64,000 nucleotides of DNA from positions 282,918 to 346,917 of the forward strand of contig JAFLCG010000002.1 of the NCBI GenBank assembly GCA_017303635.1, in the 5' to 3' direction. The notes beneath the pieces are model-generated. The model did not search any database and was not told the origin of the DNA. It saw nothing but the letters and a program-made list of their open reading frames with translations. Origin of the DNA: Anaerolineae bacterium. GTDB taxonomy: Bacteria > Chloroflexota > Anaerolineae > Aggregatilineales > Phototrophicaceae. How positions within the stretch are numbered: position 1 is the first letter of the stretch; the number at the start of each line of letters is the position of its first letter. Of this stretch, positions 8,973 through 17,027 are shown piece by piece. The translations under genes were made by a program, and so were the position numbers.

Positions 8973-10454
8973 ATGCGCCGCTTCATGTGGATCTTTTCGC
9001 TCATGGTCTTCGCACTCATTGCCGGATTGCTCGGCATCACCTCGGCAGAGGCGCAGGGAACGCCCATCCTCTCCCTCATGCTCCATGCCAGTGGCGATGT
9101 GTGGGCCTGGGATGGTGACCGCTGGCAAAACCTGACTCAAGTCGGTTCAATCTATGAAGCGGTTGTGTCCCCGGATGGCACCCGCTTGGCCTATACGGAT
9201 TTTGCGCCGGTGACCAAAGAGGCCCTTCAGCGCGAAGGGGGCATCGGCGGCGGTGCGCTGCCAACCGATGTGCACCTGCTCGACCTGAACACACTCCAAA
9301 GTGAACCCATCGCCACCCAACCCGCCGATGCCAGCTTCTTCCAACCTGGGGTGCCGGATCGGATCGTCATGCGCGGCGGGTTGGCCTGGTCGCCGGACGG
9401 GACTCAACTGGCCTGGTCGGAATACAACCAGCCCGATCAGTCCGACCAGCGTGTTGTCATCTATGACTTCACCACCAGCGAATCCCGCATCGCGGTCACC
9501 AGCCTACCGCAGCCGATGGGGGTGCCATCCCCCCTGCCGCTGATCTGGACGCCCTACGGCCTGACCGTGCAGGGGCAATTTGTCGAGGACGACGGCAGCT
9601 TCAGCAGCCAATTGCTGACCTATAACCCGTCAACAGGGGAACGCATCCAGCAGACCCGGCTGGATACCAGCACGAGCGACCGTTTCACCCTCGATTGGCG
9701 TCCGGCGACCTTTGAAGGGCACGAATACTGGGCCGTGCTCTACAACACCGCCCAGGTCGAGATGATTGACCCGGCCAGCGGGGCGCTGCTGCCCGCCACT
9801 ACCACCCTGCTGGAAACCTATAATCCGCTGGCGGGAGCTTCCGCCGGGGTGCAGATCATCCCCAACACACTCAACGGCATCGGCGGGCAGTGGATCATCT
9901 ACTCGGCAGCAGGCGTCCCGGTGCTGGATAAGCTCTTTGTCCCCTACAGCGGGATGCTAGATTACATGGCGGTGTCCCCGGATGGCGGGCAGGTGGCCTA
10001 TATCCCGGCGGATAATGCCGGAGGCGCCTTCTTCACCGACCAACTGGTGATCTTCGTCCTCGATGACTTTCAGGTGGTGACGCTCGACCTACCGCCGGAA
10101 CTCAACTCGATTCAGGAAGTCTGGTGGGGGCCGAAGGCCTGGCGCTTGCAGAGCAGCGGCTTTGTCGAAGTCTTTGACGACCCGGCTGGCGACTGTGCGG
10201 CGGCGCTGCCCTCCGACCTCGCCATCAACGGCCTGGCGCGGGTCATCCCTGGCAGCGGCCCCAACCGCCTGCGGAATGCGGCTTCATCAAGCGGGACGGT
10301 CATCGGTCAAGTGCCGGAGGGCGGCCTTGTCCTCATCACCGGGGATTCGATCTGCGAGGGGAACATCCGCTGGTGGCCGGTCGAGTACAACGGGCAGGCA
10401 GGCTATACGGCGGGCAGCGTCGGCGGCAACCGCTATCTGGAAGCGGTGGGGTGA
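8973..10454 (+). CDS. Secreted beta-propeller protein with C-terminal SH3-like domain
   Basis: 493 aa. A Sec signal peptide occupies residues 1-28 (hydrophobic FSLMVFALIAGLLGI, cleavage after AEA). Residues 35-390 contain TolB/WD40-like blades marked by YEAVVSPDGTRLAYTDF, LAWSPDGTQLAWSEY and YMAVSPDGGQVAYIP. The last about 65 residues resemble a bacterial SH3 domain (RLRNAASSSGTVIGQVPEGG, then WWPVEYNGQAGY), which often binds cell wall. The start follows a GAAGGAAG Shine-Dalgarno. Function unknown; probably extracellular. The 3' end overlaps the convergent gene by 22 bp. Confidence 0.8.
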   Translation: MRRFMWIFSLMVFALIAGLLGITSAEAQGTPILSLMLHASGDVWAWDGDRWQNLTQVGSIYEAVVSPDGTRLAYTDFAPVTKEALQREGGIGGGALPTDVHLLDLNTLQSEPIATQPADASFFQPGVPDRIVMRGGLAWSPDGTQLAWSEYNQPDQSDQRVVIYDFTTSESRIAVTSLPQPMGVPSPLPLIWTPYGLTVQGQFVEDDGSFSSQLLTYNPSTGERIQQTRLDTSTSDRFTLDWRPATFEGHEYWAVLYNTAQVEMIDPASGALLPATTTLLETYNPLAGASAGVQIIPNTLNGIGGQWIIYSAAGVPVLDKLFVPYSGMLDYMAVSPDGGQVAYIPADNAGGAFFTDQLVIFVLDDFQVVTLDLPPELNSIQEVWWGPKAWRLQSSGFVEVFDDPAGDCAAALPSDLAINGLARVIPGSGPNRLRNAASSSGTVIGQVPEGGLVLITGDSICEGNIRWWPVEYNGQAGYTAGSVGGNRYLEAVG

Positions 10455-11608
10455 CGGCCCCACCGTTGGCGCAGCCCCGCGCCATTTCGTTGCGGTGGTG
10501 CGAACGCTTGCATAATTTTGACAATCCCGTCCCGTCCACCAAAAGCCAGTTTGGCACCATCTGGACTCCATGCTACAGATAGCAAACGCTCACTTTGGGT
10601 GAAGCTTGATAGCTGACTACCACTGGCAACGTCGAGAACGCTGACAATGCCTAAGCTTGTACTGGAATCGAAACCCGCGACTGCAATTGCCTGTCCATTC
10701 GGACTCCAGTTAACATCGGCGACGATGTTAGACACATTAAATGTTGAAGTGAGCTGACCGCTACCTACATTCCATATCCGCACCTTGTTATCAGCGCTAC
10801 CAACAGCTACGTGGCTACCATCCTGGCTCCAATCAATCGAGTTTGTAGCATCGGTAGCACCGATTAAACTCAATAGTATATTTCCCGTATCAACATCAAC
10901 AATTGATACAGCGTCACTATTGCTGTTGCCAATAGCAATACGGCTACTATCAGGGCTCCAAGCACTGATTGACCCCCTCAGAATTGGCTCAATAACTTGC
11001 CCTGTATCAGAATCCCAAATCACAATAAAATCACCTGGAAAAGCACTGGCGATACGATTACTGTTTGGACTCCAATCAACTGAGAGCATTCCTTGAGATT
11101 CAAAGGGGACAGTTAAGAGCAGATTGCCATTCACTACATTCCAGATATAGGCGGTACTTTGAGCAAAATTGAAACTGACTAGCTTCTGTCCATCCGGACT
11201 CAAGTCAAGTCCTGTACTGGTACAGGTCATGCCATAAAGGAGTTTCGTTATCAGCCCCGTTGTGGCACTAAAGATTCGAATAGGAAATCTATTCGGATCA
11301 GTATCGTCACAGCCAACGACTCCGCCAGAGATGGCGATCATCGAACCATCGGAACTCCAAACCACGCTGAATATCTCATCTTGAGTTTGGGCAGATGAAA
11401 ATTGCAAGCCCATTACGGCGTTGAGAATTACCCCGGCAATCTTGCTCCCATCCGGACTCCACGCCACCGCATACACATCGTTTTCCGAAATCGACTGCGC
11501 CTGCATCCCTGAACGCGAAACGCCGAGCAGGACGAGCAGGATCAGGAACGTGACGATGGAGCGTGTGAAGGCAATTTGTCGCATAGGGTTTGTCGCCCGT
11601 TCTTGCAT
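10433..11608 (-). CDS. Secreted WD40-repeat protein
   Basis: 391 aa. An N-terminal hydrophobic segment (SIVTFLILLVLLGVS) acts as a signal peptide. It is followed by about seven WD40 blades, each with an AWSPDGSKIA-like strand and a DxDTGN/DVASGS turn (VYAVAWSPDGSK, LSVDWSPNSNRIA, SAWSPDSSRIAIG, SIDWSQDGSHVAVG, DVNWSPNGQAIAVAG, LSVAWSPDGAKLAFG). It is probably an extracytoplasmic scaffold. The ATG at 11608 is used, but an in-frame ATG at 11584 gives a more typical signal peptide. The final about 7 codons overlap the 3' end of the convergent gene. It is visibly more AT-rich than its neighbours. Confidence 0.8.
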   Translation of the reverse strand: MQERATNPMRQIAFTRSIVTFLILLVLLGVSRSGMQAQSISENDVYAVAWSPDGSKIAGVILNAVMGLQFSSAQTQDEIFSVVWSSDGSMIAISGGVVGCDDTDPNRFPIRIFSATTGLITKLLYGMTCTSTGLDLSPDGQKLVSFNFAQSTAYIWNVVNGNLLLTVPFESQGMLSVDWSPNSNRIASAFPGDFIVIWDSDTGQVIEPILRGSISAWSPDSSRIAIGNSNSDAVSIVDVDTGNILLSLIGATDATNSIDWSQDGSHVAVGSADNKVRIWNVGSGQLTSTFNVSNIVADVNWSPNGQAIAVAGFDSSTSLGIVSVLDVASGSQLSSFTQSERLLSVAWSPDGAKLAFGGRDGIVKIMQAFAPPQRNGAGLRQRWGRHPTASR

Positions 11609-11761
11609 CACCTACACATACCGTAGCAAACTCACATGTTGCCCGCAACCGCCGTCTGCCCTACGCCATCAACAGCCAGATCAGGAAAGTCTTGAGGGAT
11701 GAGCCATTGGCGTTCCCAGCGATTGTGCTAAACCGCCGAGTGCATTCAGAATTCAAGATAA

Positions 11762-11783
11762 AATCGGAACATATGTTCCGATT
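11762..11783. promoter_or_regulatory. 22-bp perfect palindrome, LexA/Cheo-box-like
   Basis: Perfect palindrome centred on GGAACATATGTTCC. The core GAAC-N4-GTTC equals the Gram-positive SOS (Cheo) box consensus. It lies in the 490-bp gap between the WD40 gene and the MutS-like gene, about 315 bp before the latter. Similar palindromes occur at 20799-20834 and 51218-51231. Confidence 0.5.
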
Positions 11784-11812
11784 CGGCACTCAACCTGTGG
11801 TATGGTCTACCT

Positions 11813-11839
11813 GTAGGGACGCCATTCTTGGCGTCCGTG
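11813..11839. repeat. REP-like GTAGGG hairpin, copy 2
   Basis: GTAGGGACGCCA, loop TTCT, then TGGCGTCC. It is nearly identical in layout to the copy at 53938-53962. It lies between the palindrome and the MutS-like gene. Confidence 0.5.
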
Positions 11840-11944
11840 AACTTTATTGCTCAAAAAGGTCATCTATCGCCCTTCAGGGAGGATGTTTTCACTTTTGCGA
11901 CTTTTCTCGTCTTCAGTGCTGACCAGCCCGTGTTGGACACGGAT

Positions 11945-11975
11945 GACCTGTCCAAAGTGTCCAAAGTGTCAAATC
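11945..11975 (+). repeat. Short tandem repeats of TGTCCAAAG
   Basis: Three to four imperfect 9-bp units (TGTCCAAAG, TGTCCAAAG, TGTCAAATC, TGTCCA) about 130 bp upstream of the MutS-like gene. It could be a multi-copy operator or simple slippage. No small gene is convincing in this gap (11609-12097). Confidence 0.4.
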
Positions 11976-12097
11976 TGTCCAATATGGCCAACCACGATGA
12001 CCAATGAACTTAGCCTGCTCAACACCGTCCTGAATTGCGGTTCCTGTCGTAAGGGGGTAAGGTTGAAAGTATGAATATCAATTAATGGACTGCCCCG

Positions 12098-13771
12098 ATG
12101 ACACGCCAACTCAATCAGACAGGGCCATTCCAGCAGCGTCGCCGACGACCGACGCTGGAACTGCCGCCGATCACGCTCATGGGGCCAGGCATACGCCCCC
12201 CGGAGCAACAAATCCAAACTTCCTGGGAAGAAGACCTCGGCTTAGGCGATCTGGTGCGGGCACTTTCCATTGATCGGCGCTATCAATCCTACACAACCCG
12301 GGTCCTGACGGCGCTCGTCACCGACCCGGAAGTGATCCGCTGGCGTCAGGGTGTACTGGTCGATTTTGTCAATAATCCGGCCTTGGTAGACGCCATTGCC
12401 GATCTGCTGCCCAGGCTGGGCGGCCTGGGGCGGCGCAATGCCATGCTGGGGGGGCGCACCCGCAATCTGCTGTTGGAAGTGGTCGATCAGCTAACTGGGT
12501 TGGAACTCTTTTGTGAGATGGTTGACCGGCTGGGGGATGCGCTCAATCAGGCTGTCCTGACAGCACACCCCCTCATCGAAGCCCAGTACAACCTGGCTGC
12601 CCTGCGAAACCAGCCGGATTTTCAGGAACTAAAGGCGGAACTGCCCGCGCTGCGCGCCCCCTTGAGCGATATTCACAGCGTGACGGTGGGCATCAATCTG
12701 GACCCGGAATTGCAACCGGAATCGGCAGCACTGCTGGCGATCAACGACTTCCGCTGGTCGGATACCAACTCGCTGCTGGATCGGCTGATTGGGCGCGCCG
12801 GGCACGCCCCCACTGAATCGACGCTGGCGACGTTGCACCGCCTGCCGGGCGAGATGGATCAGCGTATGCTGGCCCCGCTCTACCATGATCTGAACAAGGT
12901 GATGGAACAGACTGCGAAACCGATTGCCCGCGCACTGGAACGGTATACCGCCACCGGCACGGTGCCCTTGTCTGGACTGGAAAATGAGTTGGCCTTTTTT
13001 GCCGGGGCCGCGCGGCTGATCGGACGCCTGCGGGCGAGGGGTATCCCTTTCTGCCTGCCGGAAATCGCGCACCTGGACGAGCGCACGACGCATATTGATG
13101 ACCTGTATCCGGTGCTGGTAGCGCTGCAACCCGAATCCAACCCGGTGGCGAATCCGGCCCACCTCAATGGCGCATGGCGCATCGCTGTGCTGACCGGCCC
13201 CAACAGCGGCGGAAAGACGACGTATCTAAGGGCCGTCGGGCTGGCTCAGGTGATGGCGCAGGCGGGGTTGATGATCCCGGCAGCCCGGGCACGCATCAGC
13301 CCGGTCGAACGGGTGTTGACGCACTTCCCGGCGCTGGAAAACCGTCAGCAGGGGCGGCTGGCAGAAGAAGCCGAACGACTGCGGTTGCTCTTTCAGCAGG
13401 CAATCCCACGCTCATTGGTGCTGCTCAACGAAACCTTTGCCAGCACCTCCTCCGGGGAAGCGACCTACCTGGCCCAGGATATGCTTTGTGGGCTGCGCGC
13501 CTTTGGCCTGCGGGCGATCTACGCCACCCATCTGACCGAGCTAGCCGATCACTTTGAGGAAATTGAACGCGCAGTCGAAGGGGAAAGTCGCTTGGTGAGC
13601 CTCGTCGCCGGGGTGGATCTGGATGCCGCCGGGGAAGCGACTCCGACTTACCGCATCGCGCCGGGGCTGCCGCACGCCCGCAGTTACGCCCAGGAAATCG
13701 CCCGGCGGCACGGTATCCGCCTCGATCAACTGCTGGCGATGAAGCGGACAGCTCCCGATGTGACCAGCTGA
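12098..13771 (+). CDS. MutS-family ATPase lacking the mismatch-recognition domain
   Basis: 557 aa, much shorter than MutS1 (about 850). It has the MutS core/clamp helices (about 60-340) and the C-terminal ATPase: Walker A GPNSGGKTT (367-375), VLTHFPALENRQQGRLAEEAERL, Walker B LVLLNETFASTSSGEA and the His of YATHLTEL. The N-terminal mismatch-binding domain (Phe-x-Glu) is missing, as is the Smr nuclease of MutS2. Walker B has Asn in place of the usual first acidic residue, a variant I associate with small MutS-related proteins. It probably acts on branched DNA or another conformational ATPase task. The Shine-Dalgarno is weak. Confidence 0.85.
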   Translation: MTRQLNQTGPFQQRRRRPTLELPPITLMGPGIRPPEQQIQTSWEEDLGLGDLVRALSIDRRYQSYTTRVLTALVTDPEVIRWRQGVLVDFVNNPALVDAIADLLPRLGGLGRRNAMLGGRTRNLLLEVVDQLTGLELFCEMVDRLGDALNQAVLTAHPLIEAQYNLAALRNQPDFQELKAELPALRAPLSDIHSVTVGINLDPELQPESAALLAINDFRWSDTNSLLDRLIGRAGHAPTESTLATLHRLPGEMDQRMLAPLYHDLNKVMEQTAKPIARALERYTATGTVPLSGLENELAFFAGAARLIGRLRARGIPFCLPEIAHLDERTTHIDDLYPVLVALQPESNPVANPAHLNGAWRIAVLTGPNSGGKTTYLRAVGLAQVMAQAGLMIPAARARISPVERVLTHFPALENRQQGRLAEEAERLRLLFQQAIPRSLVLLNETFASTSSGEATYLAQDMLCGLRAFGLRAIYATHLTELADHFEEIERAVEGESRLVSLVAGVDLDAAGEATPTYRIAPGLPHARSYAQEIARRHGIRLDQLLAMKRTAPDVTS

Positions 13772-13934
13772 TGACCCGGACCTGGTACTTTAGTCCCGGT
13801 AGGACTTTACTTATTTCTTATGCTTACGCTGATCGCTTTTGGCGTACACTCGATAAAGGGACGTTACCATATATAACAGGCAAGTGACTAGCTGCTGCCC
13901 TTGAGCGTGTTTTGAGAAAGAGTCAGGTAGTACT

Positions 13935-14903
13935 ATGACCGATCTGCTGAACCAACCGAAAGCCACCCGGCATCTGGATATGCCGGATACCGAGCCGTAT
14001 CGCCCGGTGCGGGCTTCTACTGGCCCGCTGCAACCGCTGCCTTGGGTGATCGAGTTCCGCGTGGTCGGTACGGCTTCCACTCTGCAAGTGCAGGTTAAGG
14101 AATCCATGTCGCTGGGGCGCAGCGATCCCGCCAATAACATCATCACCAATATTGATCTGGGGCCATACGGTGGGCAAGCGCAGGGCGTCTCCCGGCAGCA
14201 TGCCCTGATTATGGCGCAGGAAAACCGGATGAAGGTCAAAGACCTGGGCAGTGTCAATGGCACGCGCCTGAACGGTTATGTCCTGATGCCGCATCAGGAA
14301 TACCGCCTGATGCATGGGGATGAACTGGAAGTTGGGCGGATGAAACTCCAGGTCCGCTTCGCAGTTGTGCCGACCATGGGCACTGCGCCGCTGGATAGCA
14401 ATGTCAGCGAAGCCCCTATCCCCAAGGTAGGCGCAGGCGAGCGCGTCTTGATCGTCGAGGACGATCATGATGTCGGCAAAGTCTTCCAACTGGCGCTGGA
14501 GTCTGCTGGCTTCAAAGTCGAACTGGCGGAGAATGCCGTACAGGCCTTGAGCATCGTGACCAAAGACCTGCCCGCGGTTATGGTCGTTGACCTGATGTTG
14601 CCGGACATGAATGGTCTGGATCTGGTGCGCTACATCCGCAAGATGGAAGGTGGTAAGAACATCCGGCTGGTAGTCTGCTCCGGCGCGACGGGCGGCTTCC
14701 ACATCAGCCAGGCGAAAGATCAGGGTGTGGAATCCTTCCTGAGCAAGCCTGTCAGCGTGGATGATCTGGTCAGTGCCGTTGCCAAACTCTCCAGTCCAGC
14801 GATACCGGCTAGTCCAGCGGCACCGGTTACTCCGGCAGCTCCGCCAGCCACACCGCCGCCCTCCGCCGTACCGCCCGTGACCGGCATTCTGGTGCAAAAA
14901 TAA
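13935..14903 (+). CDS. FHA domain - receiver domain fusion
   Basis: 322 aa. An FHA phosphothreonine-binding domain lies at about 35-145 (SLGRSDPANNIIT, VSRQHALIM, KDLGSVNGTRLNG). A CheY-like receiver lies at about 170-285 (VLIVEDDHD, phosphoacceptor Asp in VVDLMLPDMNG, Lys in FLSKPVS). A Pro/Ala-rich tail follows. It links Ser/Thr-kinase signalling (FHA) with two-component phosphotransfer. No kinase is adjacent, so partners are encoded elsewhere, perhaps the giant kinase at 31837. A terminator follows. Confidence 0.9.
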   Translation: MTDLLNQPKATRHLDMPDTEPYRPVRASTGPLQPLPWVIEFRVVGTASTLQVQVKESMSLGRSDPANNIITNIDLGPYGGQAQGVSRQHALIMAQENRMKVKDLGSVNGTRLNGYVLMPHQEYRLMHGDELEVGRMKLQVRFAVVPTMGTAPLDSNVSEAPIPKVGAGERVLIVEDDHDVGKVFQLALESAGFKVELAENAVQALSIVTKDLPAVMVVDLMLPDMNGLDLVRYIRKMEGGKNIRLVVCSGATGGFHISQAKDQGVESFLSKPVSVDDLVSAVAKLSSPAIPASPAAPVTPAAPPATPPPSAVPPVTGILVQK

Positions 14904-14911
14904 GCTCCGAC

Positions 14912-14936
14912 AAGGCGACCGAAAGGTCGCCTTTTT
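14912..14936 (+). terminator. Intrinsic terminator after the FHA-receiver gene
   Basis: A 9-bp stem AAGGCGACC/GGTCGCCTT (14912-14920 with 14925-14933), GAAA tetraloop, and T-run to 14936. Confidence 0.85.
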
Positions 14937-14994
14937 GGTCGTGTATAATGCGATGTAACTCTGGAAACTGCTTTTTGAAAAAGGATGTTGTTCT

Positions 14995-15990
14995 ATGAAA
15001 CACTGGCGTCGAATTTTAGTCATTGGTGCGATTACCCTGATAGTCGTTGGTGCGGTTGCTTATGTGGCGCTTGGCGCGGTCATCTATAACGTCGTTTCAA
15101 CCACCAACGCTCAATGCTCCGGCAACCCGGAAGCCCAGGCCAACAACCCGGCAGCTTATACCCTGAACCAACCGGCGCTTTCGGCTGAAGCGAAAGCAGC
15201 CTATGAGATGCCCGCCTATGAGGAAGTCACATTCCCCAGCCGGGGCGATGGCCTTTCGCTGAATGCCTGGTACATCCCAGCAGTAGAAAACCCGGAAACG
15301 GCTCCGGCGGTCATCCTGGTTCATGGGCTGGCAGGCTGCAAACGCTCAACCCAGATCCTGTTTGCCGCGGGGATGCTGCACAACGCCGGTTTCACCACGC
15401 TGTTGATCGACATGCGCGATCACGGTGACTCGCAGGTCGAAGATGGGCGCTTTGCCGGTGGCACCGACGAATACCGTGATGTGCTGGGCGCCTGGGACTG
15501 GCTGGTGAACGAGAAGCAAATGCCGCCTGAAAAGATCGGCTTGCTGGGTACGTCACTGGGGGCAGCGACGGTTCTGATTGCCTTTGGGGAAGAACCGCAG
15601 GTCGCCGCCGTCTGGGAAGATAGCAGCTACGCGGACATTGACGTTGCCATCAGTGCAGAACTGACCCGCTACAACCTGCCCACCTTCTTTGCGCCCTCTG
15701 CCCGGATGATGGGTAACGTCATCGCCGGGGACGACATTGGCTCGAAGAGTCCGCTGCTGGCGATCGCCACCGCGGGCGACCGACCCGTATTCATCACGCA
15801 CGGCACCGCCGACCGCCGCCTGAGCGTGCAATATGCTGCTGACCTGTTGGCTGGGGCACAGGCTGCCGGTGCGACTAACGTCCAAAGCTGGATTGTCGAA
15901 GGCAGTGGGCATGTCAATGCCATGTTCGATCAACCAGAAGAATACGAACGCCGCTTGATCGAGTTCTTCCAGATGGCGCTGGGTGGTTGA
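14995..15990 (+). CDS. Membrane-anchored or secreted alpha/beta hydrolase
   Basis: 331 aa. An N-terminal hydrophobic segment (about 7-32) is an uncleaved anchor or signal. The alpha/beta-hydrolase fold follows: oxyanion region VHGLAGCKRS, nucleophile elbow GTSLGAA (Ser), acid in FITHGTADRRLS, and catalytic His in EGSGHVNAM. It resembles extracytoplasmic serine hydrolases/BAAT-like esterases; the substrate is unknown. AAGGAT precedes the ATG. A TATAAT at 14944-14949 may be its -10. Confidence 0.85.
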   Translation: MKHWRRILVIGAITLIVVGAVAYVALGAVIYNVVSTTNAQCSGNPEAQANNPAAYTLNQPALSAEAKAAYEMPAYEEVTFPSRGDGLSLNAWYIPAVENPETAPAVILVHGLAGCKRSTQILFAAGMLHNAGFTTLLIDMRDHGDSQVEDGRFAGGTDEYRDVLGAWDWLVNEKQMPPEKIGLLGTSLGAATVLIAFGEEPQVAAVWEDSSYADIDVAISAELTRYNLPTFFAPSARMMGNVIAGDDIGSKSPLLAIATAGDRPVFITHGTADRRLSVQYAADLLAGAQAAGATNVQSWIVEGSGHVNAMFDQPEEYERRLIEFFQMALGG

Positions 15991-16055
15991 GCCATTGCCG
16001 GCTGCATGAACCGGTTTAGCGTAACATGCAATAAACTCCATAAGTTAGCGGCTTC

Positions 16056-16091
16056 CGCACTCAATGTAAAAAATACTTGACATTGAGTGCG
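16056..16091. promoter_or_regulatory. 12-bp inverted repeat, likely operator of the HTH pair
   Basis: Perfect arms CGCACTCAATGT (16056-16067) and ACATTGAGTGCG (16080-16091) with a 12-bp spacer. The right arm overlaps the -35 element at 16077-16082, so a bound repressor would block RNA polymerase. A further half-site (TTTTACATTG) covers the -10. The downstream XRE regulator is the obvious candidate ligand. Confidence 0.65.
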
Positions 16092-16105
16092 TTTTATTTT
16101 ACATT
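16077..16105 (+). promoter_or_regulatory. Promoter of the membrane protein-HTH operon
   Basis: -35 TTGACA (16077-16082, perfect), 17-bp spacer, -10 TACATT (16100-16105). It drives the genes at 16160 and 16612. Confidence 0.75.
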
Positions 16106-16159
16106 GTGTATGTTGAATATGACCTCGTGTCATTTATTGCATACATCAGGTGGAGCAGA

Positions 16160-16609
16160 ATGATGTCCTATCAGGAAAGACGCGCACTCGTCGCCATATT
16201 TGGCACGATCCTCATCAGTGGTGGCTATGCTGCCTATATGCTGCCGCGCCAACCGAACGGGGATGCGTATTCACCAGAGGTATTTCGTTTCTGGGGTACA
16301 TATTTCCTGATTCTGATCGTCGTCTCGATCATCGTCCGCATCGTCATCAGCATCGCCTTCAGCATCATCAACGTCATTGCCACGCGGGAGAAAGAACCCG
16401 GCCTGACGGATGAACGCGACCACTTGATCGAACTGCGGTCTAATCGCTACGGCCTGTATATCTTCGCCCTCGGCTTCGTAGCGGCCATGGCAGCGCTAGC
16501 GATGGGCAATCCACCTTCAACCATGTTCCTCCTGATGCTGCTGGGTGGTATCGGCTCTGAGCTGGTCAGTGACATCAGCGAGTTCATCTTCTATCGGAGA
16601 GGCTTCTAG
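16160..16609 (+). CDS. Four-helix membrane protein paired with an XRE regulator
   Basis: 149 aa from the ATG at 16160 (AGGTGG 6 nt upstream; 16163 is equally possible). It has about four transmembrane segments (near 8-28, 42-66, 95-113, 118-138) and a conserved-looking cytoplasmic stretch TDERDHLIELRSNRYG. Small membrane proteins with this DERD motif are commonly encoded just before small HTH regulators (DUF2178-like pairs). Function unknown. The stop is two bases before the next start. Confidence 0.75.
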   Translation: MMSYQERRALVAIFGTILISGGYAAYMLPRQPNGDAYSPEVFRFWGTYFLILIVVSIIVRIVISIAFSIINVIATREKEPGLTDERDHLIELRSNRYGLYIFALGFVAAMAALAMGNPPSTMFLLMLLGGIGSELVSDISEFIFYRRGF

Positions 16610-16611
16610 CG

Positions 16612-16833
16612 ATGGAGAAGCTCACCATCAGCAATAACGTCCGCAAACTGCGCTTTCAACATAACGAAATGACACAGCAGCAGTTAGCGGAGCAAGCCGG
16701 GGTGACGCGCCAGACCATCGTCGCCATCGAACAGGGCAAGTACACCCCTTCGTTAGAACTGGCTTTTCGGTTGGCTGTTATCTTCAACGTGCCGCTGGAG
16801 GAGGTGTTTTTCCTAAATAAGCCACCGCCCTAA
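16612..16833 (+). CDS. XRE-family helix-turn-helix regulator
   Basis: 73 aa, essentially one HTH_3 domain: MTQQQLAEQAGVTRQTIVAIEQGKYTPS forms the helix-turn-helix, followed by LAFRLAVIFNVPLEEVFF. It is typical of the small YgzD/Cro-like regulators that accompany membrane proteins. It likely binds the inverted repeat at 16056-16091 and autoregulates the two-gene operon. Confidence 0.9.
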   Translation: MEKLTISNNVRKLRFQHNEMTQQQLAEQAGVTRQTIVAIEQGKYTPSLELAFRLAVIFNVPLEEVFFLNKPPP

Positions 16834-16835
16834 CT

Positions 16836-16862
16836 TAGGGCGATCCGACAGATCGCCCTTAC
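16836..16862 (-). repeat. REP-like hairpin, copy 3 (inverted)
   Basis: Stem AGGGCGATC (16837-16845) with GATCGCCCT (16851-16859). Read on the minus strand it begins GTAAGGGCGATC, like the other copies. It follows the HTH stop directly and could also act as a weak terminator. Confidence 0.45.
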
Positions 16863-17027
16863 AGAGACCTTCTTCCTAATCCGTATCCACGAGACCCAAT
16901 ACATCTCGGTTCAACTCGGATGAGGCTTGCGTGCCTTCATCTACAGGTTTTGTCTTGCTAAGTAGGGTGCAGAGCGAAGCCTCCCGGTGGGACGGCTGTA
17001 CGCCCGCCCTGCCTGAAAGGAAACATC

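Noticed and set aside
11863..12074. Small Cys-rich protein (CPKCPKCQIC) upstream of the MutS-like gene
   Set aside because: The cysteine pattern is produced by the 9-bp tandem repeat; no ribosome binding site or homologous domain.
13923..15023. 366-aa minus-strand frame over the FHA-receiver gene
   Set aside because: Antisense to a protein with two clear domains; spans the terminator at 14912.
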